Origin: Sideroxydans sp.
Lineage (GTDB): Bacteria > Pseudomonadota > Gammaproteobacteria > Burkholderiales > Gallionellaceae
Direction of reading: 5' to 3'
NCBI GenBank assembly: GCA_028710605.1
Contig: JAQTTU010000011.1
Location: 62,001-126,000, forward strand
DNA length: 64,000 nt
Below the pieces are notes generated by a model. That model was not told the DNA's origin. It made no database searches and worked only from the letters and a program-made list of their open reading frames with translations. Made by a program: the position numbers and the translations under genes. The stretch's first letter is position 1. Each line of letters begins with the position of its first letter. Below, in pieces: positions 17,969 to 25,716 of this stretch.

Positions 17969-18576
17969 CTCATTACGCCATGGTCATTGACCTGAATACC
18001 TGCGTCGGCTGCAACGCCTGCATGGCCGCCTGCGCGATGGAAAACCAAACGCCGGTATGGAAGAACAAGTGGCGCACTTATGTGCCGGAAAAAGAAATCG
18101 GCAGCAACGAAATGGTGAGCCGGCGTTTCTTTCCGCACCTGTGCAACCACTGCGACAACCCGCCCTGCCTGACCGTGTGTCCGACCGGAGCCACCTACAA
18201 GCGCCCCGATGGCATCGTGATGATTAACCCCGAGTTGTGCATGGGCTGCCGCGCCTGCGCCATGGCCTGCCCTTACGACGCGCGCTATGAAGTCACTTAC
18301 GGCGACATCCGCGAGGGCAAGGAATTCTACGGCGAGCTGCAACGTACCAGCCCGAGCATGGACAAGTGTTCGTTCTGCGCGCACCGGGTGGACAAGGGCA
18401 TGAAGCCAGCCTGCGTGCAGACCTGCGTCGGCTCGGCGCGCCTGTTCGGCGATCTGGACAATTCGTCCGATCCGGTGGCGCAGATCGTGATGAGCGGCGC
18501 GGCGCAGCCGCTGATGGCGCACTTCGGCACGAGGCCGAACGTGTATTACATCGAAGACATGAAGCGGAAGGGATAA
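17965..18576 (+). CDS. 4Fe-4S ferredoxin subunit of the molybdoenzyme
   Basis: 203 residues, overlapping the catalytic gene by four bases (ATGA). Four [4Fe-4S] binding groups: CVGCNACMAAC, CNHCDNPPCLTVC, CMGCRACAMAC, and CSFCAHRVDKG/CVQTC, the PsrB/TtrB/NrfC pattern. No signal peptide, so it would be co-exported with the Tat-bearing subunit. It passes electrons between the catalytic subunit and the NrfD anchor. Confidence 0.9.
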   Translation: MTHYAMVIDLNTCVGCNACMAACAMENQTPVWKNKWRTYVPEKEIGSNEMVSRRFFPHLCNHCDNPPCLTVCPTGATYKRPDGIVMINPELCMGCRACAMACPYDARYEVTYGDIREGKEFYGELQRTSPSMDKCSFCAHRVDKGMKPACVQTCVGSARLFGDLDNSSDPVAQIVMSGAAQPLMAHFGTRPNVYYIEDMKRKG

Positions 18577-18579
18577 GCC

Positions 18580-19536
18580 ATGGACACTATGACCTATACG
18601 ACGCAAAGCTTGTGGACCTGGTGGATCGCCATGTACCTGTTCTTCGGCGGATTGGGTGCGGCAACGCTTTCGATCAGCTTCCTCACCGACATGTATTGCC
18701 GCCCGCATCCCAAGCTGGTGATGTGGGGCGCGCTGTCCGGCGTGGTGATGCTGGGCATCAGTTCGGCGGTATTGTTCGGCCACCTGCTGCACCACACGGC
18801 GGTGATCCACGTGCTCAACCCGCTGGTGCTGGTCTTCCAGCCGCATGCGTGGATCGCCTGGGGCACGCAGTTCATTCTGTGGATGATGGTGTGGGGCACG
18901 ATTTACGCGTTCCCCTATATGCGGGTAACGCCGCTGTTCGTGAACATGCCGCTGGTCGGCAAAATACTGCAAACGAAAATCGTGGTCTGGCTGTCCGATA
19001 CCTGCATGAAATACCGGCGCGTCGTCGGCTGGTTCGCCACCATCAACGGCATCGGCACTGCGGTTTATACCGGCCTGTTGCTGCAATCGTTTCCGGCGGT
19101 GGCGCTGTGGCACAACCCCGGCGTGCCGCTGCTGTTCACGGTGTCCGCTTTCTCCACCGCGTTCGCCTATCTGCTGGTCATCATGAACACCTTCATCCGC
19201 GACGAGACCGACCAGGATCTGCGCCACCGCTTCGAACTGTTTGACGTGATCCTCATCGCCACCGAACTGGTGATCCTGTTCTCCTTCTTCAACTTCACCC
19301 TGTCCGGCTCGGAATCGGGCTACCGCTCGGCGCAATTGCTGTGGCACGACATGGGCTGGCTGGTCGGCTTCATCGGCTTCGGTTTGCTGGTGCCGTTCCT
19401 GCTCGAACTGAAAGGCGTGATCCGGGGCTGGAGCGGACGCTTCCCCAGCGTGGCGGCGGGTGTGCTGGTGCTGATGGGCGGTTACATGCTGCGCCACTAT
19501 TTCATGTATGCCGGTGTTTATGCCTATCCATGGTAA
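18580..19536 (+). CDS. NrfD/PsrC-type membrane anchor
   Basis: 318 residues with eight or nine membrane helices. It is the quinone-reactive membrane subunit of PsrC/NrfD type and would exchange electrons between the quinone pool and the FeS subunit. Starts 3 bases after the FeS gene stop. No heme-ligand pattern is evident, as in other NrfD proteins. Closing gene of the three structural genes. Confidence 0.85.
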   Translation: MDTMTYTTQSLWTWWIAMYLFFGGLGAATLSISFLTDMYCRPHPKLVMWGALSGVVMLGISSAVLFGHLLHHTAVIHVLNPLVLVFQPHAWIAWGTQFILWMMVWGTIYAFPYMRVTPLFVNMPLVGKILQTKIVVWLSDTCMKYRRVVGWFATINGIGTAVYTGLLLQSFPAVALWHNPGVPLLFTVSAFSTAFAYLLVIMNTFIRDETDQDLRHRFELFDVILIATELVILFSFFNFTLSGSESGYRSAQLLWHDMGWLVGFIGFGLLVPFLLELKGVIRGWSGRFPSVAAGVLVLMGGYMLRHYFMYAGVYAYPW

Positions 19537-19561
19537 TGAAACATGAAACTGAAAACCCTTG

Positions 19562-19722
19562 CACCACTGAGACACAGAGAGCACAGAGAAAAACAAACTG
19601 TTGTGCTGAAAATTTGTGGCACCCTTCAATGACCAATTTTCTTTGGTTTAGCAGGCTGGGCAAAAATCCGCCTATCCCTGCTTACCTCACTCTGTGCCTC
19701 TGTGTCTCTGTGGTGAGGTTTT
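19562..19722. repeat. Family E long palindrome, copy 1
   Basis: Arms built from CACAGAG/CTCTGTG units separated by ~100 bases. The right edge (GTGAGG) provides the ribosome site of the next gene. Other copies: 26791, 41475, 43921, 45634. Confidence 0.85.
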
Positions 19723-19726
19723 GACT

Positions 19727-20239
19727 ATGAAAACATCGCCCGAAATCCTGCGCCTATTTTCCGGCTTGCTCGCCAGCCCCGGCATTGAATCGCTGGACGC
19801 GTTGCGCGAAATGGCCGCAGAGCATGTCTGGCTCGGAGAATCGGTCGCGGAACTGGAGCAAATGCCATTGGATGAATGGCAGGCCGAACACACGCGCCTG
19901 TTCATCTGCGGCCATCCGAAAACCGTCTGTCCGCCATTTGAGTCGGCTTTCCTCAGCAACACCATGTTCAGCGCAGCCAGCGACCAGCTCGCCGACCTGT
20001 ACCGCCGCGCCGGACTGCAAGCCGAAGAGTTGCCGCCGGACTATCTGGGCACACAACTGGAGTGCGCCGCGTATCTGAACGAACAGCCCTGCACTCGCAG
20101 CAGCGAATTATTGCTGGAATTGTGGCGGGAACACCTTGCCGCCTGGCTGCCCAAGTTCGGCTCTGCTTTGCAAAATGAAAGCCGCTTGCAGCTATATCGG
20201 CTGTACGGCCAGCAACTGGCGGAGTTGACCCTTGGCTGA
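19727..20239 (+). CDS. TorD/DmsD-family molybdoenzyme chaperone
   Basis: 170 residues starting MKTSPEILRLFSGLLASPG. Helical; it shows the family features of an acidic EHTRLFI region and CPPFES (PPFES resembles the PPY/CPP stretch of TorD chaperones). Such chaperones bind the Tat signal of the catalytic subunit and help cofactor insertion before export. The ribosome site GAGG is the end of the family E repeat. An upstream start inside the repeat is rejected. Confidence 0.8.
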   Translation: MKTSPEILRLFSGLLASPGIESLDALREMAAEHVWLGESVAELEQMPLDEWQAEHTRLFICGHPKTVCPPFESAFLSNTMFSAASDQLADLYRRAGLQAEELPPDYLGTQLECAAYLNEQPCTRSSELLLELWREHLAAWLPKFGSALQNESRLQLYRLYGQQLAELTLG

Positions 20240-20780
20240 TGGCTGGCAACTGGGGGAAGCGCACCGGGGCGACGACCAGACGGTGATCGCCGCCGTGCGC
20301 AGAAGCTTCGGCGAAATCTACACCCAATATTTTCGCAACGAATTTCTGGTCAACCACGACCTGCCCATCGAAGTCCGCGCCTTCCGCCGCAGCGACGGCT
20401 GGTGCGTGTTCCTGTTACTGACACCGTGGATGATGGCGCGCGTATTCCTGCCCGAACGCGATCCCGGCCTGCCCGTACCAAACGGCTGGAGCGCCGACGA
20501 GCGCGCCGCCGCGTCTTTCCTCGTGATCGGCCCGCAACTCGAATTCCCCCTGCTCGGCGAAACCCTGAAAGCGCACCTCAACTACCAGCCCGGACTCGGC
20601 CATTTCCTGCTGCAACCGCTGGTGCAATCCATGCAGCAATACGAATCCGCCAGCGCCGTATTTGCCGCATGGGACGAAGTCATCAAAAAGCGCGACCGGG
20701 TGATGGAAGAACAGAAACGCGAATGCGGCTGGCAAAAAGAAGTCTCGCGACGCGAGTTTTTCGGGTTTCTTCGCACCTAA
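20232..20780 (+). CDS. HybE-family chaperone-like protein
   Basis: 182 residues from a TTG overlapping the end of the TorD-like gene by 8 bases. Residues 30-150 match the HybE/HupJ family (LPIEVRAFRR-DGW, LLTPWMMARVFLP, FPLLGETLKAHLNYQPGLGHFLLQPLVQSM). Normally HybE helps NiFe-hydrogenase maturation, but no hydrogenase gene is in view; here it likely serves the molybdoenzyme. Unusual C-terminus SRREFFGFLRT looks like the start of a Tat signal. Confidence 0.75.
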   Translation: MADGWQLGEAHRGDDQTVIAAVRRSFGEIYTQYFRNEFLVNHDLPIEVRAFRRSDGWCVFLLLTPWMMARVFLPERDPGLPVPNGWSADERAAASFLVIGPQLEFPLLGETLKAHLNYQPGLGHFLLQPLVQSMQQYESASAVFAAWDEVIKKRDRVMEEQKRECGWQKEVSRREFFGFLRT

Positions 20781-20822
20781 CCTCTCGCAACAAGCGCGTA
20801 GCACATTTTCAAAACATCATGA

Positions 20823-20847
20823 AGATGCCCGTCAATAGGCGATCTAC
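20823..20847. repeat. Family B unit
   Basis: GATGCCCGTCAATAGGCGAT type single unit. Others: 22710, 24840, 37309, 40232, 49224, 50159, 51101, 54375. Confidence 0.8.
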
Positions 20848-20890
20848 AGCATCACAGGTCGTCCGCGCAGGGCGCGGACGACCACTCGAC

Positions 20891-21520
20891 TTAAACGAAC
20901 AAACAAATATCCGCGTCCTTCGCATTGGCCAGATAACTGGTAGCACCGATCCATTCCGAAATCTCGGGCATGAATTCTTCCTTGCGGTAGTTGAACAGGT
21001 CAACGGTCATCTGGCAGGCGACCAATTTGACACCGGACTCTACGCAGATTTCGCGCAGTTCCAGAATGCTCGGCACGCCCTTGGTCTTGGTGGTCTGTTC
21101 CATCATGGCGGTGGCGAAGCTTTCGAAGCCGGGCATGTTGCCGGCGACGAAGTTCGGCACGTTGATGTTCAAGTGTTGCAGCCAGTCCGGGCCGAAAGGC
21201 ATCTTCATCGGCATCGCCGGATTACCCAGCGGCGAGACCTTGATTTGCAGATCCTTCTTCAACAACTCCAGCCCGTAAAACGTGAAAAATACCGAGGCAT
21301 CCCAGCCCAGTGCGGCGGCGGTGGAGGCGAGGATGAACGGCGGGTAGGCCATATCCATGGTGCCTTTGGTGGCGATGATGGCGAGCGAAGGTGTTCTCGC
21401 TGCTTTGCGCTGGGCCAGTTTTTCGTCCAGTTTTTTATCCAGCCAGGCATCGAGGCTGGCCAGGTCGGTCGGCATGACACCGGTCTGCTTTTCCAGATGT
21501 TGCATTTCGGCGATATTCAT
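20891..21520 (-). CDS. dsrE2: DsrE2-like sulfur-transfer protein
   Basis: 209 residues starting MNIAEMQHLEKQTGVM. Helix-rich N-terminal ~50 residues, then a DsrE/DsrF fold: LAIIATKGTMDMAYPPFILASTAAALG and C-terminal LVACQMTVDLFNYRKEEFMPEI, with Cys in EICVESGVKLVACQMT. DsrE2 proteins carry persulfide sulfur along with TusA. Directly follows tusA (11-base gap) in one operon. A longer frame that runs through tusA is a shadow. Confidence 0.85.
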   Translation of the reverse strand: MNIAEMQHLEKQTGVMPTDLASLDAWLDKKLDEKLAQRKAARTPSLAIIATKGTMDMAYPPFILASTAAALGWDASVFFTFYGLELLKKDLQIKVSPLGNPAMPMKMPFGPDWLQHLNINVPNFVAGNMPGFESFATAMMEQTTKTKGVPSILELREICVESGVKLVACQMTVDLFNYRKEEFMPEISEWIGATSYLANAKDADICLFV

Positions 21521-21531
21521 GGCGATCTCCT

Positions 21532-21759
21532 TCAGGCTTTGCGAATGAAGAATTCGTAATCCTTGCCCTGCTGCTGCGAGGAGAGCAATTCGTTGCCGGT
21601 CTGCGAACAGAAGGAGCTGATGTCCTTGAGCGAGCCGGGATCGGTGGACAAGACTTTCAGAGTTTCGCCGGATTGCATGGCGACCAGCGATTTCTTGGTG
21701 CGCAAAATGGGCAGAGGGCAATTGAGTCCACGTGCGTCGAGGGTTTGTTTCGCTTCCAT
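21532..21759 (-). CDS. tusA: TusA-family sulfur carrier
   Basis: 75 residues. LDARGLNCPLPILRTKKSL contains the Cys-Pro-Leu-Pro motif; the cysteine carries a persulfide. First gene of tusA-dsrE2, which in sulfur oxidisers delivers sulfur inside the cytoplasm. The tetR-type operator is about 45 bases upstream, so it is probably repressed by the TetR regulator. Confidence 0.9.
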   Translation of the reverse strand: MEAKQTLDARGLNCPLPILRTKKSLVAMQSGETLKVLSTDPGSLKDISSFCSQTGNELLSSQQQGKDYEFFIRKA

Positions 21760-21801
21760 GGTGTTACTCCTTTCAAGTTAAGCGGCATCGCCGCACTAGA
21801 T

Positions 21802-21813
21802 GACCGGTCGGTC
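21802..21813. promoter_or_regulatory. Operator for the TetR regulator, tusA side
   Basis: GACCGGTCGGTC, identical to the sequence at 22597-22608 just upstream of the regulator gene. Flanks TAGA/ TCAAG are also shared. Confidence 0.75.
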
Positions 21814-21826
21814 AAGACTTGGGCCA

Positions 21827-21848
21827 CAAAAAACCCCGTTAAGGGGTG
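21827..21848 (-). terminator. Rho-independent terminator after tetR
   Basis: On the minus strand a hairpin ACCCC-TTAAC-GGGGT is followed by TTTTT. Confidence 0.75.
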
Positions 21849-21856
21849 TTCACAAA

Positions 21857-21965
21857 CCGGATTGTCCATTAGTCGTATATTCACTGTAGGAGCGAGCTTG
21901 CTCGCGAAAGCGCTTCGCGAGCAAGCTCGCTCCTACAAGAACTCTCGGCCTAATGAACTATCCGG
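21857..21965. repeat. Family C MITE-like element, copy 1
   Basis: Outer imperfect inverted ends (CCGGATTGTCCATTAG and mirror) and a strong inner palindrome TGTAGGAGCGAGCTTGCTCG. Inverted relative to copy 2 at 35843-35950. Confidence 0.8.
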
Positions 21966-21977
21966 GGTCAATTCAGC

Positions 21978-22592
21978 TCAGTGATTCAGTTCGATGCGCA
22001 AGGTCTTGATGGCCGGACCGAGGTGCAAGATCACTTTCGGATCATTGCGCGTTTTGGCCACCAGAATGATGCCTTCAAGGTAGGCCAGCATCGCCGTTGC
22101 CGTCGCCTCGGTGTCCATCGCAGCCAATGCGCCGGTTTGCACCGCTTCGTCCAGCGTGACGCGGAACTTGTCCATCGCCTTGTCGAAAATCGCATTCAGC
22201 TTGGCTCGCATCACGTCGTCGCGCGTGCTCATCTCCAGCGCCAGATTGCCGAACAAACAGCCCGGCATACGGCCTTCCATATCGGACGCAGCCAATTGCC
22301 AGTAATAGGCGGCATCTATCATGTAATCCAAACGCTCCACCGGCGGCAACTCCGGGTCGAAGGCTTCGGCCACGAAACCGTAAGCCCAGTCGTCGGCCAC
22401 GTTGTCAATGACTGCCATCGCCAGTTCACGCTTGGACGGAAAGAAATGATAGAAGCTGCCCTTCTGCACTTTGGCGCGGTCACAAATTTCCTGAATGCCC
22501 ACATCGGAGTAGCTGCGCCCATGAAACATTTCGCGGGCGGTCATCAGGATGCGGGTGCGGGTGTCGGTGTCGGGAGTCATGCCGAGCATCAT
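21978..22592 (-). CDS. TetR-family repressor
   Basis: About 204 residues (start 22592; ATG codons at 22589 and 22580 are alternatives). N-terminal helix-turn-helix: ILMTAREMFHGRSYSDVGIQEICDRAKVQKGSFYHFFPSKRELA. The C-terminal ligand domain is of TetR_C type. A palindromic operator GACCGGTCGGTC touches its own start and recurs before tusA, so it likely controls itself and tusA-dsrE2. Ligand unknown. Confidence 0.85.
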   Translation of the reverse strand: MMLGMTPDTDTRTRILMTAREMFHGRSYSDVGIQEICDRAKVQKGSFYHFFPSKRELAMAVIDNVADDWAYGFVAEAFDPELPPVERLDYMIDAAYYWQLAASDMEGRMPGCLFGNLALEMSTRDDVMRAKLNAIFDKAMDKFRVTLDEAVQTGALAAMDTEATATAMLAYLEGIILVAKTRNDPKVILHLGPAIKTLRIELNH

Positions 22593-22596
22593 ACTA

Positions 22597-22608
22597 GACC
22601 GGTCGGTC
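22597..22608. promoter_or_regulatory. Operator for the TetR regulator, own promoter
   Basis: GACCGGTCGGTC four bases upstream of the probable start codon. Confidence 0.75.
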
Positions 22609-22764
22609 AAGTCAAGCCCGCGCAGGACGCAATCACGATTGCGCCGGTTGTTTGATGTCCTGCACAAGGCGTTTGCGAGTGCCTATTCGCAAAACAATAC
22701 CTCGTGAAGATGCCCGTCAATAGGCGATCTACAGCCTATTGAATACGGCGCAAGCACCCGGCAC

Positions 22765-22851
22765 GTAGCCCGGATGCAGCGCAGCGTAATCCGGGGAGAT
22801 GCACCGCCGACAGTGTTTTCCCGGATTCCATTTCATTGCATCCGGGCTACG
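22765..22851. repeat. Family J palindrome
   Basis: GTAGCCCGGATGCAGCGCAG and mirror GCATCCGGGCTAC; REP type. Confidence 0.8.
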
Positions 22852-22863
22852 GTTGGGCGCGGT

Positions 22864-23829
22864 TTATACCGAATACGGCTGCGCCACCCACTCCTTAATC
22901 AACGCCGCCTCGGTATCCGGCAAATAGCTGAACCCGCCCTCCAGATCGCGCGCCACGGCGTAGGCGATTTTGGGCGGGGTGAGGGTGCTGGCGACGAGGT
23001 GGAAGTACCAGGCTGAGGGGTAGCCGGCGGCGCGGTCGAAGGCTTGCAGTTGGGCGAATAATTCCAGGCCGGCAAGTTCGATGTTCCACTGGAACGGTTT
23101 GAGTTCGCGCGCGCGGCGCGACACGAGGGCGAGCGAGGTGACGGGGTTGCGGTATCGGTCCTGGTGTTCGCGCAGGGCGGCGATCCAGTGGTCGCCGAAG
23201 TGGCCCCTGCTGGCGGCGCTGCTGTGCGTCCATTCTTTTAGCATGCGCGGCAGCTTGGCGCTTTGGCCTTCGCCCAGCGATACTTTGGCGATGCTTTGGC
23301 GCATGTCGAGCAGGCGGCGGAAGCGGTAGCGCGGCGCGCCCAGCGGTTGTGCGTCCAACTCGACCGGGGCGATGGGTTCGAGCAGTTCCTGCAAGTCTTC
23401 GGGCGGGTGGTCGCTGTCTATCAGTTGGCGATCCAGCACTTCCTGCAATTCTTCCACTTCCAGTTGCAGGAAATCCGCCGGAGCCTTGCCGTAGGCGGCG
23501 ACGAAATAATGCGTGCGTCCGGTGAAGCGCGACACTTGCAAGCCGCTGTCCTCATGGCGTTCCAGCAGCTCGTGCATGTCGCCGCCGCACTTTTTCAGTT
23601 CCGCCTTCGCCCACGCTTCGAGATTGTCGGCGACGCGCGATCCGTCCGCCGCGATCACGCCGCCGGGGCGATACCAGCCGCCGCGATTGAGCACATAACG
23701 GAAGGTGCAACCGTTGCAAACGCGGTTGGCGATCTCCAGCAAAGTGCTGTGGTGCGGGCGCGGCGCGATGGCTTCGATTTCCTTCGCCAGATTTTGTAGG
23801 GTGGTTTCGTCCGGCGTGTAAATACTCAT
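22864..23829 (-). CDS. Unknown nif-regulated protein, partner of the LRV protein
   Basis: 321 residues, no signal peptide. N-terminal half has Cys38 and Cys41 (RVCNGCTFRYVLNRGG), a Cys-x2-Cys pair that could join a metal centre, and FTGRTHYFVAAYGKAPADFLQLEVEELQEV. Overlaps the LRV gene by four bases, so both are made together from the NifA-controlled promoter at 24627. No family name is known to me; cytoplasmic. Confidence 0.8.
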   Translation of the reverse strand: MSIYTPDETTLQNLAKEIEAIAPRPHHSTLLEIANRVCNGCTFRYVLNRGGWYRPGGVIAADGSRVADNLEAWAKAELKKCGGDMHELLERHEDSGLQVSRFTGRTHYFVAAYGKAPADFLQLEVEELQEVLDRQLIDSDHPPEDLQELLEPIAPVELDAQPLGAPRYRFRRLLDMRQSIAKVSLGEGQSAKLPRMLKEWTHSSAASRGHFGDHWIAALREHQDRYRNPVTSLALVSRRARELKPFQWNIELAGLELFAQLQAFDRAAGYPSAWYFHLVASTLTPPKIAYAVARDLEGGFSYLPDTEAALIKEWVAQPYSV

Positions 23830-24590
23830 TTCTCTTCTCCTAAAAATTCATCCAGCCGCTGTCGCACCACAGCCCGCACATCCGGCTCGACATCGTCCAC
23901 CAGCTCAGCGATGGCTTCGACCGGCGCGCGCAGCACCGCTTCCCGCCGCACCAGCCAATCTTCATCCGCCAGCAATTTCATCGCGTCGTCCGGCAGCATG
24001 CGTGCGGCGATGATGCGGCGCACTTCCACATCGTCGTCTTTCATCAGCAGGCTCAAGGCAAACGGCGGTATGCGCCGCGCCACTTCCTTGCGCACTTCCC
24101 TGTCCGCGTCCTGTGCCATACCGCGCAAATGCCCGTGCGGCAAGCGCTTCGCCACTTGCAGGCGCACCAGATAATCCGCGTCGCCGATCAATTCGTGCAG
24201 CCGTTGCGGCGGCAAGCGGTTGGCCACCGTCATGCGCACTTCGCGGTCCGGGTCATGCAAATAGCCGTCCAGTTCGTCCATGGGCAAGCGGCTCACCAGC
24301 ACGCGGCGCACCACTTCATCCGCATCGCGCGGCATGCGGCGCAGCGCTTCCAGCGGCGCATAGCGCACGGCGATGGCGCGCCGTTCCCAGAAATCATCGG
24401 CCAGATAACCCTCGGCCAGTTGCGGATGGCGCCGCAAAAAGCGGTCGATCTGCCGCCCGCTCTGCGCCATCAAACACACATCGCCCGGCGCGCATTTTTC
24501 CTGCGCCAGCAGCGCGCGATGCGGACACGTTGCGCAATTGGCAAGCATGACCTCGGTCAACGGCGACGCATCGGAGCGGCGTTGCGGCAT
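23826..24590 (-). CDS. 4Fe-4S leucine-rich-repeat-variant (LRV) protein
   Basis: 254 residues. Cys19, Cys22, Cys33 and Cys39 (NCATCPHRALLAQEKC-APGDVC) form the 4Fe-4S site of the LRV protein known from Azotobacter vinelandii. The rest is a chain of ~24-residue repeats of the form DADxxVRxxVAxRLP (about eight, residues 60-245). Cytoplasmic; function unknown in the family although nif-linked. First gene of a two-gene operon behind a sigma-54 promoter. Confidence 0.9.
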   Translation of the reverse strand: MPQRRSDASPLTEVMLANCATCPHRALLAQEKCAPGDVCLMAQSGRQIDRFLRRHPQLAEGYLADDFWERRAIAVRYAPLEALRRMPRDADEVVRRVLVSRLPMDELDGYLHDPDREVRMTVANRLPPQRLHELIGDADYLVRLQVAKRLPHGHLRGMAQDADREVRKEVARRIPPFALSLLMKDDDVEVRRIIAARMLPDDAMKLLADEDWLVRREAVLRAPVEAIAELVDDVEPDVRAVVRQRLDEFLGEEK

Positions 24591-24626
24591 ATTGTTACCT
24601 TATTTCAATTCTCTGGATGAATACCA

Positions 24627-24641
24627 GCAACCAGCGTGCCA
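24627..24641 (-). promoter_or_regulatory. sigma-54 promoter of LRV operon
   Basis: Minus-strand TGGCACGCTGGTTGC; exact -24/-12 element 36 bases before the ATG. Confidence 0.9.
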
Positions 24642-24714
24642 GTAGGGACGGCATGGCGTAAAGCCTGTAACGGCGCGGAATTTGGAGTTAGGGAAGGATT
24701 TGTGAAGAAGGATT

Positions 24715-24730
24715 TGTAGCGATTGCGACA
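24715..24730 (-). promoter_or_regulatory. NifA upstream activator site
   Basis: TGTAGCGATTGCGACA, about 75 bases upstream of the sigma-54 element. Confidence 0.8.
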
Positions 24731-24752
24731 ATGCATTGGGGGGCGCTGTGTT

Positions 24753-24810
24753 GTAGGTGCGAATTTATTCGCACGAATTATGAACAACGTGCGAATGAAT
24801 TCGCACCCAC
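24753..24810. repeat. Family A palindrome, copy 3
   Basis: GTAGGTGCGAATTTATTCGC with mirror ending CACCCAC. Between the LRV promoter region and modD. Confidence 0.9.
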
Positions 24811-24882
24811 ACGGGCGGAATGCAATTTGCATACCTCATGGAGATGCCCGTCAATAGGCGTTCTACAAGGCATGCACTATCG

Positions 24883-25716
24883 TCAGTCGCGAATAAATGT
24901 CACCCGCACATCCTTGGGCGGCGCGGTATAGGGTGCGGAGGTCACCAGCAAGTCGGCTCCCGCGCGCGCATAGGCGAACGCGTTGTCGGCACACACGCCC
25001 CCCGCCGCTGCCAGCACGACATGCAACCCGGCGTTGTTCAGCGCATTGCGGCAATCTGCAAGCGCCCCGGGTGAGAATTTTTCCAGTTGCAGCACGTCCG
25101 CACCGGCCCGCGCCCAAAGGATCGCTTCTTCGATATTGGCCACTTCCACCGCCAGCTTCTTTTCCGGTTCGGCGCGCTTGAACCTTGCCACGGTGCATGC
25201 CTGAGATTCGTCCAGATAGAGGCGGTGTTCGGCAAACAGCAGCAGCGATTCAGACAAGCCGAGCCGGTGCATGGTCGCACCTCCCGCGCGCACGGCTTTG
25301 ACCGACAGCGCCTTGGTGCCCGGCACATTTTTGCGCGTGCATGCCACGGCAACCGGTGCGGCAGCTTTCACGATGGCCGCCGTGGCGGTGCTGATACCGC
25401 TCGCCCATTCCACCAATACCTGAGCTGTTTTCCATGCCCGATGCAGCATCTGCGCATCCCCCCGCGCTTGCAGCAACAATTCGTCTTGGCTGACCGCCAG
25501 CCCGGACCGGACGGACATTTTGACTTCAGCGCCACACAACGCGAACAGGCGTGCCGCTTCTTCGATGGCGCACACCACCATGTCTTGTCGCGCGCAAAAT
25601 TCCAGACGCGCGGGGCGTTGTCCGATGCCGGAAGTTTCAGTGGTGAGGTCGCCACACGGCACATCGTCGCGCAGCAAACGGGAAAGCTCTTCATCGCTTA
25701 AGGCCAAATAGCTCAT
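24883..25716 (-). CDS. modD: ModD, molybdenum-operon protein
   Basis: 277 residues. Related to quinolinate phosphoribosyltransferase (NadC): LLRDDVPCGDLTTE at the N-terminus, ACTRKNVPGTKALSVKAVRAGGATMHR with the conserved His/Arg, and LAAAGGVCADNAFAYARAGADLLVTSAPY. ModD proteins lie at the end of mod operons; their exact reaction is unsettled. Overlaps modC by four bases. Confidence 0.88.
   Translation of the reverse strand: MSYLALSDEELSRLLRDDVPCGDLTTETSGIGQRPARLEFCARQDMVVCAIEEAARLFALCGAEVKMSVRSGLAVSQDELLLQARGDAQMLHRAWKTAQVLVEWASGISTATAAIVKAAAPVAVACTRKNVPGTKALSVKAVRAGGATMHRLGLSESLLLFAEHRLYLDESQACTVARFKRAEPEKKLAVEVANIEEAILWARAGADVLQLEKFSPGALADCRNALNNAGLHVVLAAAGGVCADNAFAYARAGADLLVTSAPYTAPPKDVRVTFIRD

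Noticed and set aside
17800-19629. 609-codon minus-strand frame
   Set aside because: Lies across three well-supported plus-strand genes and has a His/Gln/Arg-rich shadow composition.
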